A DNA stretch of 64,000 nucleotides from Doris montereyensis (lineage: Eukaryota; Mollusca; Gastropoda; Nudibranchia; Dorididae). A program made the translations under genes and the position numbers. Numbering within the stretch: the first letter of the stretch is position 1; every line of letters starts with the position of its first letter. The stretch covers positions 726,001-790,000 of the forward strand of contig JAXRKP010000006.1 of assembly GCA_037039925.1 (NCBI GenBank). The letters run 5' to 3'. Shown one piece after another: positions 29,210-40,625 of the stretch. The notes under the pieces are model-generated. The model saw only the letters and a list, made by a program, of their open reading frames with translations, was not told the origin of the DNA and made no database searches.

Positions 29210-31005
29210 TAGAAATAACATTAAAGGATTACAATGAAAGACCAAAGCATGCCCAATACGACAAATTAAGAATGCCAAAGGAGAAATAGTGAAAGAAGAC
29301 AGCGAAATCATGGAAACATGGAGAAAGCATTTTCACCAATTACATAATCCCTCCAGAAATATGAAACAAGAAGTAAAGATCAATTAGTAAGAGTAACAAG
29401 TAATCCAGAGGAGACAGCTGAAGATGTAGATATATCAATGGAAGAAATCCAAACAGCTATAAGAAAAGTGAAATTAGAAAAGCCACAAGAGCAGATCAAG
29501 TTTATCCAGAAATGATTAAAAACCAAGGAGAGAGGCAGATAAACTATTACATGCAATATGCCAACAAGCATGGACGTCCAAACAGGTGCCAGACGAATGG
29601 AAAAAAGGAACGGTAATACCAATACATAAGATAGGATCGACTATGGAATGCTCAAACTATAGACGGATATCACTACTTAGCGAACGGTACCAGGAAAAGT
29701 GTATGCCAGGATACTGAAAATGAGACTAAGGAAAAGAGTAGAGGATCAGATTGAAGAGCATCAGCGTGGATTTAGACCAGGAAGAAGTGTACAAGACCAC
29801 ATATTTACAATTAGACAAATAATAGAAAAATTCCTTGAGAGAAACATTGACTTGCACTTGTGATTTATAGATCTAGAAAAGGCATTTGACACTGAGGAGG
29901 GACGAACTATGGAGGATTCCTTAAAAGAACAAAATAAAGAGCAAAATTTAATAGAAGCCATTAAAAGTTTTACAATAAACCAACATGTGCAGTGAGAGTA
30001 GCTGGAAATACATTTGCAGAATTTGATGTAGATATAGGGGTAAGACAAGGTTGTATACTAAGTCCTCTTTTCGTTTATCACATTTATGGATTCAGTCTCA
30101 AAGTCATCCTCAAAAATGAAGAAAATGAATGTAACTATGTGGAAGATCAAACCAGTAAATGTATCAATGCTTTCATTTGCCGATGATTTAGTTCTGTTTG
30201 GAAAATCAGAAAGTGACCTTCAGTCGAATATCACCTTATGAACAATGAACTAAATAAAAGAGGAATGAGAGTAAATGCAAAGAAAACCAAAACAATGCTA
30301 GTAACTAGGTCAGTTAAAACACAAAATCTTAAATTGGGCAGGGAGAATTTAGAACAAGTTCACAGCTACGATTACCTAGGAGTAATGATTAACTCGGAGG
30401 GAAAACAAAGACTACTAAGAGAAGAAATCAGCCAGAGAATCCAAAAGGCAAGTGCAATATATAACCATCTAGGAAAGGCATTTGTAGGTAAACAAGAATT
30501 GTCAACAAAGACCAAAAATGGCAGTATACAACACAGTTTATTGTCCTACTCTCCTCTATGGTGGTGAAACCTGGACCTTAGACAGTAGAGAATACAGTAG
30601 AGTACAGGTAGCTGAAATGAAATATCTAAGAAGAGTAGTAGGAAAACTAAAAGAGACAAAGTCAGAAACACAACAATAAGAGATCAAACCAAAGCAGATG
30701 GCATAAATACTAAGGTAGAAATAAATCAATTGAGGTGGTTTTGGCATGTAAACAGAATGAATGATAATAGAATACCTAAATCAGTATACAGTGCTAAAGC
30801 CCAAGGTAAAAGACCAAAAGGCAGATCTCGGAGAAAGTCAGAAGAAGATAAAAAAGAGGCATTGAAGAATAGAAATTTAACATTTTTGGAAGGAAACAGA
30901 AAATGCCAGGACAGGGCATCCTGGAGAAAGATCATCTCGGGCATCTGAACCCATACACCAAAAGGTAGAATGGGAACTGATATAAAGAAAGAAAGAAAGA
31001 TTACA
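29210..31005 (+). mobile_element. LINE-B, best reverse transcriptase copy (5'-truncated)
   Basis: Begins in the linker (CPIRQIKNAKGEIVKEDSE, shared with the minus-strand copy at 57.5 kb). It then runs through the RT: DISMEEIQTAIRKVK, QRGFRPGRSVQDHIFTIRQ, FIDLEKAFD, GVRQGCILSPLF, and the catalytic SFADDLVLFGK (FADD at 30176-30187), then YDYLGVMINSEGK. The C-terminal part has RWFWHVNRMND and ends RKIISGI. The 3' sequence and (GAAA)n tail lie at about 30962-31005. Frames 30238-30567 and 30730-30948 are still open, but several stops and frameshifts make it non-autonomous. It is the reference copy for the RT half. Confidence 0.9.
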
Positions 31006-32674
31006 ATGATAATGAAAGACTGAAAGAAAACCTAGGGCTATTAGATATTACACTAGAACTAAGTTTGTTCAGTTGCAATGCATTATCAATGTTTACAAAT
31101 GAATGCCATTTGTGTATTTTAATTTTATTCATGATGATACATTTAATTTTATCACATATATATATTTGAATGACTTCATTCTTACACTTCAATTATGTTG
31201 TCATAAAATACACATAGTTTACTCAGGCAAAGCCATAAGTATAACTAATGAGTATAGTTACATTAGCCATGTCATAAGTTGTTCAAAATTAATAGAATCT
31301 TATCACCGTGCAGACTATACAGAAACATCCAAATTGAGTAATGATGAAAGGAAGGAAAAAAACAGTGAAATGTTTTTCCATAATGAAGAAAAATACATGT
31401 TCGTATAAAACAAAGTCAAAGTCATAAAGAAGATATAATAATATTGGTATAGCAAAGAAAGAGTAAGTAAGAGAAGTCCACAATGTTACAAGATCAATGT
31501 TTAGAAGTACCAGTAAGTTGTGTTTTTTAAATCCCAGATTTGGACCATTTCACACCCTTTGATTATGCTGATGACTGATATTAGTTATATGATATGTTAT
31601 AATATAATATAATCATTTAAAACTAGATAAGAATTATAAATAAAAACAAGAAGATGTTATACGTAACATTTTATTTTGTCCTTTTCCAGTTAATAATACA
31701 TTGATATGAACTCTTTATTCTCTGTATTAGTATTAGTATTAAATTACGATATGTTTTACTTGCTACAAATCTCCTGTAGTTCCTCTCTTCCTCTTTCTTT
31801 TGCTTAACATTATTATTATAATATTATTATGTCAATAAGCTATTATTAATAAACTCAACATTTTGATGATAACGTCTGTCGTAGGAAATGTATTTACTGT
31901 CCTTTAAAAATTAAACAAAATCCATGTCCCATGTCTCAATTGTTTCTCGGTGGTTATTTGGAAAATATTTTTTAATTGTTTTTTTCCTAGTCTTAGATTT
32001 ACTAAGCAAATTTAGGAAACATTACTTGAACTGTTATAACACATTTTAAATGACATTATAATCTCCATAGCATTAATTCATAGACACACAAACACGCACA
32101 TTCGTGGGCGGTTGGAGGGGCTACTGGTAGGTCCTATTTCTTTCCCTTGACTCTTTTAATGTCTTTCATCTTGCTGTATCCTCTTCAATAGCCCCGAGGT
32201 TAATGCTTGTGGTGGTTAGGGTCAATTTCAAACAAACAAACAAAAATATTCAAAGTCCTTGGGAGCATATAAATTATAAAGTGTACACAATACAGCTGCC
32301 TGTAGCGTTTACTAAGTAATGTTAGGCATGTAAACTGAATTCCTTAGAATAAAACGTATACAGGATGGGATTGTTAGTAGCAAAACATATTTTATTAGAA
32401 TACAGCATCGGTTATTTGTATATAGTGATATATAGTAGGCAGAAGAAGATGCAGTCGTGGTCCATCAATAATAAATTGATCGTGCACTGGTTCCGTAGAA
32501 GACCTTGCAAAATGTCAATATTATAAGTTCATTTGGATTCATTAATTCATTACGTAGATGATAATGCAAAGGACAAGAAGGCATAAGTCAGCGTAGGCCA
32601 TGAATTGATGACGTTGACTGACAATTGCTACCTGGTACAAAGCATTGAACGAAAGCAAATAAAAGCGTATAGAG
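31006..32674. other. No recognisable feature
   Basis: AT-rich intergenic DNA with no family match inside the window. ORFs are short and compositionally biased. Confidence 0.5.
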
Positions 32675-32940
32675 AAACAGCATGATGGCCGCCATTTTGG
32701 TTCATTGTTTAGAACCAGAGGTCGAGGTTGTCACGGGAAGGACGTCAGACTTTTGAGCCCTATCCCGCACTCCTGACCTTCCCCCCACCCCATCCATCTG
32801 CCCCATGGGGGTTTAGGGTAAGGGATTGTGGATATATTTCTTTCGTCTCACGCCTAAATGTTGATCTAAGCCGATACCGACCAGTACAAATTTGACCCTC
32901 TTTGTTTTACGCCTTTAAAGGGTAAAATTACTATTACTAG
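32675..32940 (-). repeat. Repeat P, longer copy (inverted)
   Basis: Inverted relative to 26850-27035, with matching ends: GATCTAAGCCGATACCGAC, CAGTACAAATTTGAC, GCCGCCATTTTGGTTCATTG and TTAGAACCAGAGGTCGAGGT. A central G/C-rich segment (about 32765-32815) is missing from the other copy. Confidence 0.8.
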
Positions 32941-33009
32941 TACTAGTGTTACGGTGGCAGAGTCACAGGAAACCAAATCGATATCTCTAAACTCTAAGAA
33001 TTCTGTAGA

Positions 33010-34828
33010 TCGTTAGAGGACATAGTGTTGCTACTGATCATTATCTCCTTAAAGCGAAGCTGAAGCTATGACTGAAAAACTTTAATGAGCCATTCTGATA
33101 GTAAACAGATCAAGTATGAAGTAAGCTGCAAAGAAGGAAGAATTTCAACTAGAGCTCAAAATTATATTTGAAGCCCTGCACTTTCACAATTTACTGGAAT
33201 ATGATAATGTAGAGCATTGGCATAAGATAAAAACATAGTATAAATCTATTTGTCAAGATGTTATAGGGAAAATGATATATCAACATAAAGAATGGATCAG
33301 ACAATAATCTCTAATAAAAATAGAAACTAGAACTAGAAGACAAAAGAAGACATCATGAACAACTGCCGTACTAGGGAAGACAAGGCAGGGGCACAAGTTA
33401 GGTACTCAAAAGCTGTCAAGCAAGTGAAGAATCTCTGAAGTCAAACGGGATATATAGAATTATGTCTAAAATGAACTCACTGTAAAGGCAAAAAAGTGAC
33501 ATCACATGGATGCCCAGACGCACTCTATCGCATATCAGTATCACAACTGATATCAGGAGGAAGTAACCACTTAGAAATCCCAATGAAAGACTCAAATGGA
33601 AATACAGTTTTTTATTCAAAAGATCAACTAAAAGGTGGACTGAACATTTTGAAAATTCGCTTAACTTAAGACTATTAACAGACCAGATTCAGAATCCAGG
33701 CAGGAAATTTTACCGTCACGACAAGACCTCCTGCAAACCATCCACCATGGATGAAGTTGCTCAAATTATTATAAAACTCAACTTGGGTAAAGCAGCTGGA
33801 CTGGATGGCATACCAGTAGAAGCTTTGAAAGCAGATGTGAACACATCTGCAAAAATCCTCCATGCACTAATCTTCAAAGTCTGGAACAATAAAGCCATTT
33901 TTGAGAGACTAAAAGAAGGGCATATCATTAAAATCCCCTAGAAGGATAACCTCAGTAATTGTAATAATATAGAGGTATAACCCTACTCTGTGTTCCAAGA
34001 AAAATTTTAAGCCGACTAATTCTTGACAGAATTCAAGACGTCATTGACCCAAAACTTAGGGACCAACAAGCTGGATTCAGGAATAACCGATAATGTGCAG
34101 GCCAAATTGCTTCATTGAAAATAATTATACAGCAATCCATAGAATGAAATACATCCGCACTCATGAATTTTATAGACTACGAAAAGGCCTTTGACAGCAT
34201 AGATAGAGTCAGTTTGTGGAAAATAATGAGGCATTAACGGAATACCCTTGAAAACTGTAAATTTAGTCAAAAGCATGTACAATGGCATTTATTTTAAATT
34301 TAAAGTTGTACAAAATGGACAGCTCTTAGGCAGTTTGACATCAAAACAGGAGTACAACAAGGATGCTATTGTCCCCTTTTCTTTTTTATCTTAGTCTTAG
34401 CAATATATTGGCTCATGAGAGAAACTTCAGCTGGAAGAAAAGACGGTATTCAGTGGACCATGTAGTCATACCTAGATGACCTAGATTTTGCCAATGATAT
34501 GGCCCTGATGGCGCATACCAAACAACAGATACAGAGAAAAACCTCTGAATTAGAAAGGATATCAAAATCTCTTGGCTTGGACTGAAAATTCACCCAGACT
34601 AAACAAAAATAATGAAAATCAAAAGCAAATAATTCTTAATGAGGAGTCTATACTTATAGGGAGAAGTCCAATACAAGAAACAAGCACCTTCTATTATCTA
34701 GGTACCATTATGGAAAATACAAGCTGTACACTGGCTGATATTAAAGGAAGAATCAGGAAAGCGAGAGCTGCATAGAAGATCTGGAAAGATGAGAAACTCA
34801 AAACATAAGTCAGACTGTTCAACTCCAT
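33010..34828 (+). mobile_element. LINE-D, endonuclease end through RT
   Basis: Decayed frames give TDHYLLKAKLKL (end of the EEP domain), then MDEVAQIIIKLNLGKAAGLD and GIPVEALKADVNTSAKILHA (open at 33747-33941). They continue with LRDQQAGFRNN-like and FIDYEKAFDSIDR-like blocks, then VQQGCYCPLFFF, then DDLDFANDMALMAH (the FADD box changed to FAND) and TSTFYYLGTIMEN. The order matches a non-LTR retrotransposon of the RTE/Jockey-like kind. The catalytic box change and many stops show it is inactive. The element resumes at 35089 after an insertion. Confidence 0.85.
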
Positions 34829-35003
34829 GTTTAAAACAGAACCTTTTCATTCTGCATTCCATACACTAAGTTAAATGTGTGATTGTTATAGTTTAAGTGT
34901 GTATTTATGTTTGTGATGCATTATTAATTATTTTTTATTTTCTGGCGTGTACTATGTTATCATAATATGGATATTGGCATTGTATAAATTATTAATTATA
35001 TCA

Positions 35004-35086
<83 letters not shown>

Positions 35087-35088
35087 GT
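34829..35088. mobile_element. Insertion inside LINE-D, ends in (ATT)n
   Basis: The LINE-D frame reads RLFNSMFK up to about 34828 and resumes with VKYVLLYDGET at 35089, so about 260 bp has been inserted. The insert is AT-rich, has no ORF, and ends in a (TTA)n run of about 75 bp. The flanks ATGTTTAAAA and ATGTAAAAT are similar and may be an eroded target duplication. A SINE or LINE tail is the simplest reading. Confidence 0.6.
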
Positions 35089-35540
35089 AAAATATGTATT
35101 ACTTTATGACGGTGAAACATAGAGCATGACAAAAACAAACACAAGCAAGACACAAACTTTTGTAAATGGATGTTAAGTAAAATTATACAAATTAAATGGC
35201 CAGACAAGATAAGTAAAAAAGAAGTGTGGAAGAAAACCTACCGAAATGAATATTGATACAGTGGTAGTGGTAGGCCAAAGAAGGTGAAGATGGATAGGTC
35301 ACAATCAGTAGGCCGGAAGGAAGCACAGCCAAGAAAGCTCTATTTGGAATCCTCTGGGTGCCCGAAGAGTTGATGAGACCACGAGCCATAGCAAAGATGT
35401 GTTGAGAGAGGGGAAATATTATGGAACAAGATGAGGAAGCTATCAGAGAACAGAGATGTCTTCGTCCGTGGCCTATACTCTGACAACGGGGATGAAAGGT
35501 CCATTATCATCATCATCATCATCATCATCAGATTCTTCTA
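35089..35540 (+). mobile_element. LINE-D 3' end
   Basis: After VKYVLLYDGET the frame gives KTNTSKTQTFVNGC, a close relative of the K-L-Q-x-F-V-N-x-C motif. A decayed C-terminus follows, and the element ends in an (ATC)n run at about 35508-35530, a typical LINE tail. An (AT)n tract follows at 35552-35592. Confidence 0.7.
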
Positions 35541-35550
35541 GCAAACTAGA

Positions 35551-35595
<45 letters not shown>

Positions 35596-37159
35596 ATTGT
35601 TTTTAAACTCACTTATTTTCTGTCATGTCCTCTGACCATATTAAGCGATCAATCGAACTGAAATTTTGTATGGAATTACTCAAAGTAATTAATTAACCAA
35701 AATAGCTTTGTTTCCGCTCTATCTGCAGTCATGCCTTTTTACTGACTGTGTGGAAGCCGACAGTAGTTGCAAACTGTAATCAAATGATCAGCAGTGGGGG
35801 GAGGACAAAAATGGGATAAGGGTGAGGAAGCATAATGATTGGACAGATGGGGGAGGGGGAATCAGGGTGAGGGAAAGTAGTAGTATGTTTCCCGACTATG
35901 GAACTGCTTATCAAAATAAGATAAGATCCAGAAATTATAAAAGTAGGCCTAACAAGAAATTATATTGTTATATCAAAAAGAGAAGACAAAGATAAAAACA
36001 AACCAAAATGATGATGAAGAAGATAATAAAGACAAGGAAGGAGAAGAAGATTGATGCCAATATTAAAATTTTTTAAAATTCAATTTAAAAATTAGCGATA
36101 AACATTGTAATAATGTCAAGATTACATACGCAAGGAAGAAAAAGAAAAAAGACCATGACAAAGGGACCACAACTAAGAAGACGAAAAAAAAATGATGATG
36201 AATATCATGATTATATGATTAATATGAATGAAAGGGACTAAAAACAAGACAAAGATGAAGAAGACATCATGTGCATTTAAATAATTATTTAATTAAATTA
36301 ATTACAACAAGACGGAGATGACAAAACAACTAGATTCCACATGTTCATCGATGCCTACAATTACTACAAGGTCATTATTATTTCTTAGGAAGTTCTTCAA
36401 ATTTTGAAAGCCGATTAAGTTTACACAAAAAATGTGTGAACTAACATGAGGCTCATTAATACTGAACTTTATGACATAGCATTTCATGCTGTCAGAATAG
36501 GCTCTCACACAACACTTGTACAAAACTGCTTGAAATTTCACAAGCTGTTTTGGCTGTCATCAGTTCATGTTCTAGACATACCATTTGTTGAATTAGTGAT
36601 TTCTTTCATTATGTTGTATTTGCAAATGATGCTTTTATTTTCAGTCAAATCTGTTTATGACAATCGGTAGTAGCAGTAGGTTTGATATTCACTTCCGGGC
36701 CTTCACTAAGTTACTGTGAATATCAATCGTGCAAGACAATTCAAGGATTCAAAATCTCACCTGACACCTCAATATCGTCACTGTTTCAGTTTCTACAGAC
36801 TCTTATGAATTTAGTGTCACAATGGTAAGTTTCAATAATCTAATCTAGGGGAGGAGTTCCAAACTGAGTAACCGGTGTGAGAATCTATCGATATTCTAGA
36901 GATCAACTTCAAGATCCTAGATTCTAGAAGATCTTAAAGCTAGAAGATCTTGACTCAAGGTTTTTCATTTCTTACAATTTCTACTCTATATCTCTACATA
37001 TTAGATGAAGTTCTAGAATTACTTTTTATACTATTACTATTCCTAGATTCTAGAACTAGACTTGAGACAGTAGGCTTTCTTTAATAATCTAGATCTAGAT
37101 TTTAGAGCTAGCTCTATCTACATCCGGTGCAGAATAGATTCTAGAATGTTTAATCATAC
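35541..37159. other. No recognisable gene; (AT)n, then unassigned DNA
   Basis: Contains an (AT)n microsatellite at about 35552-35592, a GATATTCAC/GTGAATATC inverted pair at about 36681-36724, and a dense cluster of TCTAGA/AGATCT words at 36880-37140. The ORF on the minus strand at 36302-36541 is not recognised. Confidence 0.5.
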
Positions 37160-37355
37160 ACATAGAATTGGGCGTACTTTGGTATTTCTCAGGCTTTTCA
37201 TTGCTCCCCAGAACAGCTTTGATTTCCTTGGTAATAATGGTGGCTTGCTTGAAGTCTTTGTCCAAACTGTTCCCATTGTTCATGTTTTGCTTTCCTCACT
37301 TGCTCTTTTGCAATAATTATTTTACTCACGACATAATCTATCCTATTGTCTGACA
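37160..37355 (-). mobile_element. LINE-B linker fragment
   Basis: The + strand matches 57495-57640, with blocks such as TTTGGTATTTCTCAGGCTT, TTCATTGCTCCCCAGAACAG and GTTTTGCTTTCCTCAC. On the minus strand this is the Lys-rich linker between the endonuclease and the RT of LINE-B. Confidence 0.7.
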
Positions 37356-37399
37356 GAGACCACAGTATATTTGTGTAAGATCAGAAAACAATATGTATG

Positions 37400-37985
37400 A
37401 GTCTTCTGATATTATCCCTTACACGGGTACACTTCAAGGTAAGGTGTTATAGCACCTGTCTTGTTTTCAATCTACACAAAAAACTGTAAGACATCTGTTG
37501 CAGGCATTTATTTGATAAAATATGCTCATGACACGTCAAATCAGGCACATGTTACTACAGAAGCAGATATCACAAACTATATACAAACAGTTAATAATTT
37601 TGTCCACTGGAGTGATGAACACTTTTTACAATTTAACATGAAAAAAAATAAAGAAATAATTTTTAACTTTAGAATGAAAATCATGATTATTTTTTTAATT
37701 GTTGGAAATGTCAAAGAATATAAATATCTTGGTATAGCTTTTGATGAACAATTAGAATGGTGGCCACAATTAAGAAGAATGCTTTGTAACATTAACAGGA
37801 GAATGTATTTCATGTGGAAATTGTACATTTTACACATTGATACTACATTACTGTCTTTGTTCTTCAACACACGCGTAATGAGTGTATTAACTTTCTGTTT
37901 TACTGCATGTGGAGGCAATAATACAGAGGGTGACAAGGAAAAATCAGTAAAGCTTAAAACAATGCTTCTAAAATGTTAGGACAAT
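37400..37985 (+). mobile_element. LINE-E (CR1/Rex-like) RT fragment
   Basis: An open frame of about 172 codons (37461-37979) encodes LIKYAHDTSNQAHV (the Y-A-D-D box changed to YAHD), TVNNFVHWSDEHFLQFNMKK, VKEYKYLGIAFDEQLEW, MYFMWKLYILHIDTTLLSLF and SVLTFCFTACGGN. This order is typical of CR1/L2/Rex-type LINEs. The loss of a catalytic aspartate makes it inactive even though the frame is open. Confidence 0.85.
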
Positions 37986-38479
37986 CAACTATTTTTTTTG
38001 ATGCTGTATTAAATAAAGTATGTGACTCAAAATTACTTAAAATCATATAGGATGAGTCTCATGTCCTCAACTCCCAACTTTAGAGTTAGACAAGTAGTAG
38101 GAGTGGGAGGCTTTAACATAAAAAACATCTTGACATTGTTATTTTAATCAATTTCTCCCTTTTGCCATACAGAATTGTGATTCTTTTTATGTCTTTAACA
38201 TTACGAAAGTGAGAGGTCTATGATTAAATGAGAGAGAGTATGACAATAATATCATGTAACAAGTATGCCAGTAAAAAAATAATGTTGGATTATGATTTCT
38301 CTTTATTATAGAGCTGGATCCCTTGAACTTTGACTGCGGTTAACTCAGAAACCACTGTATCGGTTATGGGTGATATCAAGTACGATTATAAGATAAAAAT
38401 AGTACTCCATACTGAAGTTGTGTGGACTTTTTATAGTAATGACCCAAGTCGAGAAATTAAATCTAGTAGCAATAAAAAG
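37986..38479. other. No recognisable feature
   Basis: AT-rich DNA before repeat Q. Parts of 38300-38480 may belong to repeat Q, but no second copy covers them. Confidence 0.4.
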
Positions 38480-38680
38480 TTTTGTGGATTGCAGGCAAAA
38501 CAATCTTTTTCCAATCAATTAAAATACTGATTTGATCAAAGAGTTTATTTACTAATAACCTAAAGTAGGCTATTAGGAATCTACATGCGACACATGGAGG
38601 TTGTGGGTGCAATGGTTCCTGAGTTATGAGCGATCAAAGTTAGAAACGTTCAGCTTTGTATATATAGACAAGCATGCCCG
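38480..38680 (+). repeat. Repeat Q, uninterrupted copy
   Basis: Blocks GATTGCAGGCAAAACAATC, TTACTAATAACCTAAAG, GGTTGTGGGTGCAATGGTTC, CTGAGTTATGAGC and CTTTGTATATATAGAC recur in order at 39205-39312 and 39833-39900. That second copy is split by an insertion. Confidence 0.75.
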
Positions 38681-39299
38681 TAGAGAATAATGATTATGAT
38701 TACTCTTTTACCAGATTCTTTTTGTTTTAAAGATGTACTACTCAATAGGTTATCGAGTGAAGGGTGATATGAAGAACTGGTACAGTATTCGATACTTAGG
38801 TTAGACGGGCTTTCCATTGCATATCTAATGACTGAAAAATTCAATTTCAATCAACTTTATTGATCCTTTAAAAAAGGAAATTATACTTGTGTTCTCACAA
38901 TTTCAATTTGAAAATAAAAGAATACATCAGTGCATTTAAATTTTTTTTAAATTTAACTTAGTTAATCATTAAATGTTTAGATTTTAGGAGAAGTATACAA
39001 AAATTCAAAGGTGGGTAAATAAACAGTGTGGTGAAACAATATACATAAAAAAAAATCAAAAATTTTAAAAAGATAGAATAATTATAAACAAATCAGTTTA
39101 GCTTCATACACATTCATTAACCTATCATAAATCATTCATTCACCATCCATCAATTTACATTTTTAAACATTTTGAGGAAAACGCCGAAATGAAGGAATGA
39201 GTAAAATAAGGTGAGTGGGTTGCAGACAAGACAACAATTTTCCGATTAATTAAACGGCTGATTTGCTGATAACCTAAAGAAAACTATTTGAAATCTGCC

Positions 39300-39832
39300 T
39301 GTGAAATATGGCAAAATATGACAATAAGTGACAACTCCACTAATAAAGAAGGAACAAACACGTGACGTTTCGGGTATAACCCTTCGTCAGACAACAAACG
39401 AGAAATATCAAGAATCTAGATCTAAGTACTACCTCAGGCATCACACAATGTGATGTCAGAAGAAAAAAACAGAAAGGAAAAAGAAAGAAAGAGAAAGACA
39501 GTGATGATAAGAAACGTAGTAGAGGGGGATGTGAAGAATGAGCGAGAATGGAAGGTTCAGATCTATAATGAAATAAAAATATGAAAAGTAAGTAATAAAA
39601 GGTGAGAAGGAGATAGAGAGAGAGAGAGAAAAAAAAGGAAGAAAAAAGGCAGGGAAGAAAGAAAGGGAGAGAGAGAGGTGTGAGTATGGGAAACAAGAAC
39701 GGAAAAATAGAATAGCTATAAGACTAGATCTCACTGGGTCTAGAAAGAAGAAATGATAGAGAATGAATGAAAGGAAATATCAATCACGGCAAAAATGTAC
39801 ACTAAAGGTGCGAAATGTATGTGAAATATGGC
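39300..39832 (-). mobile_element. Probable Penelope-like insertion with 13-bp TSD
   Basis: The 13-bp word TGTGAAATATGGC occurs at 39300-39312 and again at 39820-39832, bracketing 507 bp that interrupts repeat Q. On the minus strand the insert is pyrimidine-rich, and near its 3' end it carries a CTGACGA...CCCGAAACGTC motif. Penelope-like elements and retrozymes are known to carry hammerhead motifs in their terminal repeats, which suggests the class. There is no RT or GIY-YIG ORF, so it is a fragment or a non-autonomous element. Confidence 0.55.
39358..39395 (-). ncRNA. Hammerhead-ribozyme-like fold
   Basis: The minus strand reads CTGACGA, then a GGGT-TAT-ACCC hairpin, then GAAA and CGTC. This follows the order core C-U-G-A-N-G-A, stem II, G-A-A-A of a type I hammerhead. 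An extra A lies before stem II and the cleavage-site base is unclear, so activity is doubtful. A second locus at 52255-52290 keeps the core with a different but still paired stem (GGGC/GCCC). Confidence 0.4.
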
Positions 39833-39964
39833 GGCTGTGGGTGCAGTGGTTCCTGAGTTATAAGCAGAGACATACAACTTTATATATACAGATGTTAATT
39901 AATATTTCTGTTGTGATTATTTTATTGTGAGCAATATGAAAACAAACACAATGTAAATTGTTAT

Positions 39965-40335
39965 TTTCTGTTTAAGGGTCTATGAAAGGTATCTTATCTA
40001 TCTTACATATCTTCTGGCCTGTTCGTTTGAAAATATTTCTTCCAGACTTCCTTCTTTTTTCGACATTCTCATTCTACCATGCTTTTCTTTTCCTATCTGC
40101 TTTAATTTGTTTTCTACCACAGACCTTTTCAGTACAACTGAGGAGCGCTTCCTTATACAGTTGCTGCATTTCTTCTATTGTGCTATCATTCACATCAATT
40201 TACCTTTCACTGATAAATCTTTCTATCCTAGATAGGTAAATCAAAATGTCTTTTATTATTGGTTTATTTATCTCTTCTATTTTGAGTCAAGTAGTTTTCT
40301 TCTCTTTCCTTAACCTTTTTGTTTACCTTAATCAG
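39965..40335 (-). mobile_element. LINE-B linker fragment
   Basis: The + strand text aligns with 57630-57960 almost throughout, including ATTTCTTCTATTGTGCTATC and TTTCTTTTCCTATCT. This is the Lys-rich segment between endonuclease and RT on the minus strand. It then joins directly to the LINE-B 5' leader at 40340, skipping the endonuclease. Confidence 0.8.
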
Positions 40336-40625
40336 CAACGTTGGTTTTGGGTAAGCAGGTTATTATCCCATTATACCCGAGATAGGTGATGTGGCTGCCA
40401 CTTTGAGGCCCCCTATCGAGACCTGGTTTTGATTTTCCATCAAGGTCAACTCCCATAGCTTTTAGTCAGCCAAGAACGGCCTGCAAGGCAGCAGGACTTG
40501 ATTTTCTGTTGGAGTTAACTCCTTAGCCTTTGATCAGCAAGACCCGCCTGCAGGCAGCAGGAGACTCATAGAGGGTGGGGCTGTCTACTCCCCGAATAGG
40601 TGCAAGCACCTGCCCACTGCCCATA
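40336..40625 (-). mobile_element. LINE-B 5' leader with tandem units
   Basis: Contains GCCACTTTGAGGCCCCCTAT and two tandem units built from GTCAGCCAAGAACGGCCTGC, AAGGCAGCAGG and a GTTAACTCC block. The same leader precedes the endonuclease at 45930-46190 (+), 49745-50040 (-) and 58736-59010 (-). Confidence 0.85.

Larger units (their letters stand above)
39205..39900 (+). repeat. Repeat Q, copy split by an insertion
   Basis: The left half (39205-39312) and right half (39833-39900) join into the same order seen at 38480-38680. The intervening 507 bp is a separate element. Confidence 0.75.

Noticed and set aside
35001..35207. Poly-Asn ORF
   Set aside because: Reading of an (ATT)n microsatellite within an insertion.
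36302..36541. Minus-strand ORF as a possible hydrolase-like LINE ORF1 piece
   Set aside because: Only a vague resemblance around NNNDLVVIVG; no second motif and no repeat copy in the window.
37461..37979. Intact reverse transcriptase gene
   Set aside because: The frame is open, but the catalytic box reads YAHD and the 5' and 3' parts are missing.
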